From Ignavibacteria bacterium (GTDB lineage Bacteria; Bacteroidota; Ignavibacteria; Tepidaquicellales; Tepidaquicellaceae): a stretch of DNA of 64,000 nucleotides. Below, piece after piece: positions 59,526 to 64,000 of the stretch. The DNA lies in NCBI GenBank assembly GCA_016788375.1, contig JAEUSI010000005.1, positions 1 through 64,000 on the forward strand, written 5' to 3'. Below the pieces are notes generated by a model. It was not told the origin of the DNA. It was given only the letters and a program-made list of their open reading frames with translations, and made no database searches. Positions within the stretch are counted from its first letter, which is position 1, and each line of letters begins with the position of its first letter. Both the position numbers and the translations under genes were made by a program.

Positions 59526-59927
59526 TTAACTCCCCTTTTTTTGCTGAATCTCTTTACCGTCAGCTTCATATTTTGAAGGACATTTTGTTAAAACTTCTTT
59601 TGCATGAAAATAACCGTCTTTTACTTTGCCTTTCGCCACAACTGCTTCAGCCACGTCAAAGTTATTCGGCTTAGCGCCGTCAAGGACAACCTTCATTTCA
59701 TTGTTAAAATCATCTCTCATGTAAAATGAAAATGTGTTTGTCTTTGAGTCAAAACCCGATTCCTTATCTTTAAGCCACTGACCTTTTACTTCAACTGTCC
59801 TCATTCTGTCTTTTGCTTCGCTGAAATTTACATACTCTATCTTGCTGTCCATAAATGACATAAACCCTATCACAAGAAAAACCAGAATGATTAATACTCC
59901 CGTAATTGTTTTTGCTTTTTTTGACAT
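59526..59927 (-). CDS. ccmE: Heme chaperone CcmE (CxxxY variant)
   Basis: A 133-residue membrane-anchored heme chaperone: one N-terminal helix (about 8-27), then the OB-type barrel with VEVKGQWL, VVLDGAKPNNFDVAEAVVAKG and HAKEVLTKCPSKYEA. In the common form the heme is bound covalently by a histidine in HxxxY. Here the motif is C116-P-S-K-Y120, so a cysteine takes the place of the histidine. This matches the variant CcmE of some sulfate reducers and archaea. Confidence 0.92.
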   Translation of the reverse strand: MSKKAKTITGVLIILVFLVIGFMSFMDSKIEYVNFSEAKDRMRTVEVKGQWLKDKESGFDSKTNTFSFYMRDDFNNEMKVVLDGAKPNNFDVAEAVVAKGKVKDGYFHAKEVLTKCPSKYEADGKEIQQKKGS

Positions 59928-59994
59928 GATATTTTTTCCTTCTGCTGTTTAAAACTTGTCTTTTTAATCACTGATATTTTTTGTCGGATCAGTT

Positions 59995-60132
59995 TTAATT
60001 TAACTCTTCGAGTTTTTTAATTTTTTTATCCATACTCCTTATATATCCGAATATGCCGATCCAAATAATTAACACTATAAATAAGACAACATACATCGAA
60101 TTTGTTTCCAGAAAATCATAAATTGAACTCAT
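59995..60132 (-). CDS. ccmD: CcmD-like small membrane protein
   Basis: A 45-residue protein not reported by the usual length cut-off. It reads MSSIYDFLETNSMYVVLF, a single transmembrane helix, then a charged tail (RSMDKKIKKLEELN), which is the standard CcmD pattern. Its ATG overlaps the stop of ccmC (TAATG), so the two are translationally coupled. CcmD helps release CcmE from the CcmABC complex. Confidence 0.8.
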   Translation of the reverse strand: MSSIYDFLETNSMYVVLFIVLIIWIGIFGYIRSMDKKIKKLEELN

Positions 60133-60797
60133 TAATCTTCGGTATTTTTTAATTTATATAATTCTATTTTTTCTATTCTGATTTTCAGATTCAGCATCCA
60201 TAAGTACAGCATCGTAAAGCCGACGAGTGAAGTCAGAAAAACAGTCAGCATTGTACTGTTCATATGAATTTTCCCCTGATTGTTGATAATCGGATCCGGA
60301 TGTAGGCTTTCTACAAGCCGAGGCATTATAAATACAAAGAACGGAACCGTTACAGCCGCAATAATTGAATATACAGATGAAAGCTTTGCGCGCTGCTCCG
60401 GCGAATCAATTGCCGACCTCAGCGCAAAATATGCTCCGTATATCATCAGAAGAATAAATATGGAAGTCTGTCTCGGATCCCAGTTCCAGAATGATCCCCA
60501 GTTGAACTTCGCCCATAATGAACCTGTTGCAGTTGCAAGTATGCAGAACAAAAATCCGAGCTGCGCTGATGAAAATGATTTTATGTCGTAATCAATTTCC
60601 CTCGTTTTTAAATATCTGATCGAATACCACATTGACATAAAAAATGCAAGCACTGATATCCATGACATCGGCACATGAAAATACAGTACTCTCGCTTTGT
60701 CACCGAGCGCCGGTATTTCCGGAATCGGAAGTACAATTCCCGTTATTATAACAAATGTTATCAGTATAAATGTCAGTATTACAAAAAATTTATTCAT
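60132..60797 (-). CDS. ccmC: Heme exporter subunit CcmC
   Basis: A 221-residue membrane protein with six helices and the tryptophan-rich heme-binding motif (WGSFWNWDPRQTSIFI), plus FHVPMSWISV with a conserved periplasmic histidine. CcmC loads heme onto CcmE. Overlaps ccmD at its 3' end. The region upstream (60798-60953) holds a coding-like frame without a start. Confidence 0.94.
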   Translation of the reverse strand: MNKFFVILTFILITFVIITGIVLPIPEIPALGDKARVLYFHVPMSWISVLAFFMSMWYSIRYLKTREIDYDIKSFSSAQLGFLFCILATATGSLWAKFNWGSFWNWDPRQTSIFILLMIYGAYFALRSAIDSPEQRAKLSSVYSIIAAVTVPFFVFIMPRLVESLHPDPIINNQGKIHMNSTMLTVFLTSLVGFTMLYLWMLNLKIRIEKIELYKLKNTED

Positions 60798-60805
60798 TTA
60801 CTTTT

Positions 60806-60931
60806 TCAGTTTATAAAAAATGCATTGTCTGTCATTTTTTTTATTCTGCTAAAATCATTAACAAGTCTGTTGATACCGGATGATATGAATACTTCCGCAA
60901 CTTCCTCCGCGCTGTCGGGAATATTTATTTT
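60806..60931 (-). other. Coding-like frame without a start codon
   Basis: Between the TPR lipoprotein and ccmC a 41-codon stretch is open and has protein-like composition (NIPDSAEEVAEVFISSG, then INRLVNDFSRIKKM), ending in TGA at 60806. An in-frame TAA lies directly upstream and there is no ATG, GTG or TTG near the 5' end; the only ATG is ten codons before the stop. It could be the remains of a small gene, an unrecognised start, or chance. Confidence 0.3.
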
Positions 60932-60953
60932 TTATTCATTATTCAGGAATAAA

Positions 60954-61406
60954 TCAGTTTGTCGGAACAGGCATTCCCATGCTTTTGTAAATATCCTCTA
61001 TCTGCGTTTTATTCTTTATTGCTTCTGCGTTTGAAGGATCTGCTTCCAGTACTTTCCTGTAATATTTCAATGCAGGTCTGTACTTTTCCTTCGGCGGAAG
61101 ATCCGCTTCAAACATCAGGTAATTGCCGGCAGCAAGGCACTTTGCCACAACTTTATTCTTGTTTTCGGCTGATTTGTCGGCTGAATAATTTGTAATGGCA
61201 TCTTCGGCGCTTTTGACAAGCGTCTCGGCTTTTTCATCTTTCATATCAGATGACTTATTTTCTTTCTGTGTATTGTTTTCGGATTTTGGTGTTTTTGGAA
61301 TTTCTGTACCCGGTGTTTTTGTGTCGCCTGTCGGCTTTTTCTCCTGCATTTTTGAACATGATGAAGCTAAGAACGAAAATAATAACAGAATTAAGATTTT
61401 TTTCAT
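60954..61406 (-). CDS. TPR-containing lipoprotein within the ccm cluster
   Basis: A 150-residue lipoprotein (lipobox ASSC, Cys17). A low-complexity Lys/Thr/Pro/Glu linker of about 45 residues is followed by helices and one clear TPR unit (EKYRPALKYYRKVLEADPSNAEA). It lies between ccmB and ccmC in the same direction. In other Ccm systems CcmH/CcmI TPR domains hold the apocytochrome; a similar job here is a guess based on position. Confidence 0.7.
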   Translation of the reverse strand: MKKILILLLFSFLASSCSKMQEKKPTGDTKTPGTEIPKTPKSENNTQKENKSSDMKDEKAETLVKSAEDAITNYSADKSAENKNKVVAKCLAAGNYLMFEADLPPKEKYRPALKYYRKVLEADPSNAEAIKNKTQIEDIYKSMGMPVPTN

Positions 61407-61485
61407 TTTTATGAGGTTGAGATGTTTTATTTATAATGCTAATGCTTAAAATTACTTTAAAATTTCCATTAAGCCAATACCTTAC

Positions 61486-62157
61486 TTAATCCTCCCAGAC
61501 GAATCTGAAAAGCATAAAAGAAGCAACAGTTATTACTATTGTATATGAAACAAGTATCATTAGCTCGCCGGAAAGTTTCTCCGTATCAATTCCGAGACTT
61601 GCAAGCTTTGTTGCGTTTATTACGGTTATCAGAAGCGGCAGAAGAACCGGAAATGACAGCACCGGATACAGTGTTCCTTTTGAATTTGCCTTTGAAATGA
61701 TCGCCGCTATTATTGTCGATGCAGATACGAGTCCGAAATTTCCGAGCACTATTGTTATCAGAAATCCTGTCAGGTTTTTTATCGTATAATCTGTAATCAG
61801 AATAAATAATATCAGTATTAGAAAATTCAGTGCAAATGTCAGAACGAGATTAAAAAATAGCTTGCCCGTAAATACGGGTATTGAATCGGATGATAATTTC
61901 AGCGCGACGGATGTTTCCTTCTCTTCTTCCTTTACAAATGTTCTTGAAAGCCCGTTCGATGTCGTAAAAAATATCGAAATCCACAGAAGTCCCGTGAGTA
62001 TTTCATTTTCCGTTTTCTCGTCTCCGAGAGCAAATCTTATTATTGAAATCGTCACAAGCACAAACATCAGAAGCGAATTGATGACGTATCTCGTCCGGAG
62101 TTCGGATTTAATGTCCTTTCTGAAAATCAGCACCGATGCCCTGATAGTTTTATTCAT
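61486..62157 (-). CDS. ccmB: Heme exporter subunit CcmB
   Basis: A 223-residue membrane protein with six helices. It begins with a basic segment (FRKDIKSELRTRYVINSL) and includes TSNGLSRTFVKEEEKETS and PVLSFPVLLPLLITV, characteristic of CcmB. With CcmA and CcmC it forms the ABC-type complex that releases holo-CcmE. Its start overlaps the stop of ccmA by one base. Confidence 0.92.
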   Translation of the reverse strand: MNKTIRASVLIFRKDIKSELRTRYVINSLLMFVLVTISIIRFALGDEKTENEILTGLLWISIFFTTSNGLSRTFVKEEEKETSVALKLSSDSIPVFTGKLFFNLVLTFALNFLILILFILITDYTIKNLTGFLITIVLGNFGLVSASTIIAAIISKANSKGTLYPVLSFPVLLPLLITVINATKLASLGIDTEKLSGELMILVSYTIVITVASFMLFRFVWED

Positions 62158-62801
62158 TACCTGTAATCCTCAATGTTTAATGTTCTGTCGCAAAGCTGTT
62201 TATCGTCTTCGTCGTTAGTGGCGATTATAAGTATTCCTTTTTCTTTCTGTGCGCCGGCAAACCTGTTCATTATTTCTATTCCGTATTTGTCAAGATTAGT
62301 CCTCGGCTCATCCATAAAGAGAATTTCAGGTTCATTTATAACTGCAAATGCAAGCTTAAGCCTTTGCTTCATTCCGGACGAATAATTCTTTACGAGTTCG
62401 TTTCTTTTATCATACAGGCTCACTTCATGCAGGAAAAAATTCACGCGTTCGTTTATAAATTCTTCTTTTTTATTTTCCTGTAATTTCAGTTCGTAAAAAA
62501 ATCTGAGATTTTCAGATCCCGTAAGTTCATCATAAAGATTATAATACGGAGTCAGAAGCCCGGTTCTGAGAAACCAAGTTTCTGCATTGAGATCTTTCCC
62601 GTTTTCTCTGACAGTAATTCTGCCTTTGGAATTTTTTACAAGATTTGAAAGGACTTTAATCAGCGTGGATTTTCCGGTGCCGTTCCTGCCGGTTATTGTA
62701 AGAGATTCTCTGCTTGAAATTTTAAGATTTAGATTTTTGAAAATACTTTTTCCGGAGTAGGATTTCGAAATGTTATCACAGACTATTTCAATAATGTTCA
62801 T
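62157..62801 (-). CDS. ccmA: Heme exporter ATP-binding subunit CcmA
   Basis: A 214-residue ABC ATPase with Walker A TGRNGTGKST, signature YSSGMKQRL, Walker B ILFMDEPRTNLD and an N in place of the usual H-loop histidine (IATNDEDD). The short length, SSGM signature and coupling to ccmB identify CcmA. First gene of the ccm cluster; 33 bases after the thioesterase gene. Confidence 0.9.
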   Translation of the reverse strand: MNIIEIVCDNISKSYSGKSIFKNLNLKISSRESLTITGRNGTGKSTLIKVLSNLVKNSKGRITVRENGKDLNAETWFLRTGLLTPYYNLYDELTGSENLRFFYELKLQENKKEEFINERVNFFLHEVSLYDKRNELVKNYSSGMKQRLKLAFAVINEPEILFMDEPRTNLDKYGIEIMNRFAGAQKEKGILIIATNDEDDKQLCDRTLNIEDYR

Positions 62802-62834
62802 TTATTATAGTAATTGAGATAAGATTATATGCTT

Positions 62835-63311
62835 TCAGCTCTGTATAATTCCGTGTGTCTCGGAAAGTCTCTGCTTTCTTCTCATCAGTGCCTGTTCATA
62901 TCTCCGCTTCTCGTCTTCGGTTTCGGGAATTATTTCCGGGACTTTCATTGTCTTTCTTGTTTCCATGTCAATGCTGACAAAGGTCATATAAGCGCTGTTT
63001 GAATGAATAATCTCGCCTGTTCTTATTGATTCTATTTCAACTCTTACGCCGACTTCCATCGATGTATTGAATGCGCGGTTGACAGATGCCTTGAGCCGGA
63101 CTATATTTCCGAGAAGAATCGGCTTGTGGAAATTCAGATTATCCACGGCAGCCGTAACAGCCACGGTATTGCAGTGCCTTGCAGCAGACAGCGCAGCGGA
63201 AATATCAATCCAGTGCATCAATCTTCCGCCGAGCAGATTGCCCAGTATGTTTGTGTCGTTAGGCAGTACAAGCTCTATCATTTCTACCTGTGAATTTTTA
63301 ACTGTCTTCAT
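62835..63311 (-). CDS. Acyl-CoA thioesterase (hotdog fold)
   Basis: A 158-residue single hotdog-domain protein of the YciA/ACOT type: ELVLPNDTNILGNLLGGRLMHWID, AALSAARHCNTVAVTAAVDNLNF and SAYMTFVSID. The Asn/Asp near NILGN and the His in the HWID region are typical of acyl-CoA hydrolases. Substrate chain length is unknown. Sits between bamD and ccmA on the same strand. Confidence 0.88.
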   Translation of the reverse strand: MKTVKNSQVEMIELVLPNDTNILGNLLGGRLMHWIDISAALSAARHCNTVAVTAAVDNLNFHKPILLGNIVRLKASVNRAFNTSMEVGVRVEIESIRTGEIIHSNSAYMTFVSIDMETRKTMKVPEIIPETEDEKRRYEQALMRRKQRLSETHGIIQS

Positions 63312-63327
63312 TTTTTAATCAGTTTAA

Positions 63328-64000
63328 TTAACGCAATCCTGATTTAAGATTTTTTACTTTGTAAAGAAGAGGGCTTGATGAAAAATATTTCTCGAATCTT
63401 TCAATTTCCTTTAATGCCGCTTCGTAATTCTTTTTTGAAATAAGAGCCTGGATTTTCCCGTAAAGCGCATCATCTGCATATTCGCTGTCAAAATACATCT
63501 CAAGCACATCGTCATAATAAACAATTGAAGATCTGTACTTTTCCATTGTATAATAAAGCTCCGCGCTCTTCAGCAGTTTTAAGGCAAGCTTGTTCTCCAT
63601 CTCAGTGATTTTTCTCTCTGCTTCCGGTGTGTACTTGCTGCCCGGATACAGGTCAATAAAATTCTGAAATTCGGTTATGGCGTATCTCGTATATGTCTGA
63701 TCAAGCGAATATTTCGGCGAAAGTTTGTAATAACTCATAGCAAGATGGTATCTCGCGTCTTCGGTAAAACTGCTGGAAGGATAATTTTTTACGATAGTTT
63801 CAAATTCATATACACCGAGTATGTATTCCTCCCTCTTGTAATAACTCATCCCGAGATAGTATACGGCTTTATCAATAATTTTGCTTCCCGAAAACTTGAG
63901 CTTAATCATATTAAAGTCGTCTATGGCGTCTAGATAATCGCCTTTATCATATCTTGCTTTTGCCTGTAAATATGCGCTTTCCGGATCGTCCGTGACAATT
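63328..64000 (-). CDS. bamD: Outer-membrane assembly lipoprotein BamD (partial)
   Basis: The frame stays open through the right edge, so the start is outside the window; 223 codons are visible. It shows TPR-type repeats in the BamD style: AKARYDKGDYLDAIDDFN, KAVYYLGMSYYKREEYILG, FETIVKNYPSSSFTEDARYH, FIDLYPGSKYTPEAERKI and VLEMYFDSEYADDALYGK. BamD is the essential lipoprotein partner of BamA in inserting outer-membrane barrels. An internal ATG at 63909 is not the true start. Confidence 0.9.
   Translation of the reverse strand, partial: IVTDDPESAYLQAKARYDKGDYLDAIDDFNMIKLKFSGSKIIDKAVYYLGMSYYKREEYILGVYEFETIVKNYPSSSFTEDARYHLAMSYYKLSPKYSLDQTYTRYAITEFQNFIDLYPGSKYTPEAERKITEMENKLALKLLKSAELYYTMEKYRSSIVYYDDVLEMYFDSEYADDALYGKIQALISKKNYEAALKEIERFEKYFSSSPLLYKVKNLKSGLR

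Noticed and set aside
60675-61034. 119-codon plus-strand frame across ccmC and the TPR lipoprotein
   Set aside because: Antisense to two clear genes, with composition unlike a real protein (Tyr/Lys/Cys-rich); a shadow frame.

Overview
This AT-rich, gene-dense window suggests a bacterium of the Bacteroidota-Chlorobiota (FCB) group, perhaps Ignavibacteria-like and anaerobic or facultative. That placement is inferred from several traits together: most genes lack a clear Shine-Dalgarno sequence; there is a DUF4270-type lipoprotein after glycogen synthase, a FadL-like outer-membrane protein, a TonB receptor with a carboxypeptidase-like N-terminal domain, an Mrp protein without the CxxC motif, and a trimeric [FeFe] hydrogenase beside c-type cytochrome maturation genes. 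No phage, insertion sequence, integrase or CRISPR array was seen.

Layout. 1-8700: tail of a membrane protein, PHP phosphoesterase, RodZ-like protein, DNA ligase, free-Met-sulfoxide reductase and a tandem HU protein on the plus strand, facing lnt, a PAP2 phosphatase and ispF on the minus strand. 8905-9047: tRNA-Leu(TAA) and a strong hairpin. 9138-15434: a minus-strand run reading dnaG, trmO-like, nusB, MFS, sirB1-like, phospholipase D-like. 15597-17413: mrp, a lipoprotein and a NifU-like Fe-S scaffold. 17436-21785: a small surface-glycan set (nucleotidyltransferase, methyltransferase, a putative GT-B protein, a GT2 glycosyltransferase). 21782-28632: MFS, nadA, then a minus-strand cluster in which a cut-down Nif3 protein, a coiled-coil zinc-ribbon protein and an RNase H lead directly into the RNase P RNA gene, with metF and a TolB-like propeller upstream. 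28721-32292: a heterodimeric ABC exporter. 32567-35665: a cyclase-STAND-TPR signalling protein.

35719-43864 is the most accessory part. It holds a cysteine-rich small membrane protein, a histidine-rich lipoprotein and a CxxCxC outer-membrane protein, with perfect palindromes before the first two genes and a bidirectional terminator after the third. A DUF1028 protein, an MFS exporter, a TonB-dependent receptor and a ferritin-like DUF2202 protein follow. A metal-handling role is an inference. 44134-48319 is a GntR regulator followed by hydC-hydB-hydA, a trimeric [FeFe] hydrogenase likely to couple NAD(H) and ferredoxin to H2; no maturase genes are in view.

48362-57185 carries two small secreted proteins, glgA, a GmhB-like HAD phosphatase, a DUF4270-like lipoprotein, an outer-membrane protein, glyA, tatC and a polyprenyl diphosphate synthase. 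57249-62801 is a ccm (System I) cytochrome c maturation locus reading ccmA, ccmB, TPR lipoprotein, ccmC, ccmD, ccmE, ccmF. Its CcmE has a CxxxY motif in place of the usual HxxxY, and ccmG and ccmH are absent, which resembles the reduced 'System I*' of some archaea and sulfate reducers. The window ends in an acyl-CoA thioesterase and a truncated bamD.

The gene-free stretches are short. 8701-8904, 32293-32566 and 43865-44133 are the longest, and I see no RNA gene or confident promoter in them.
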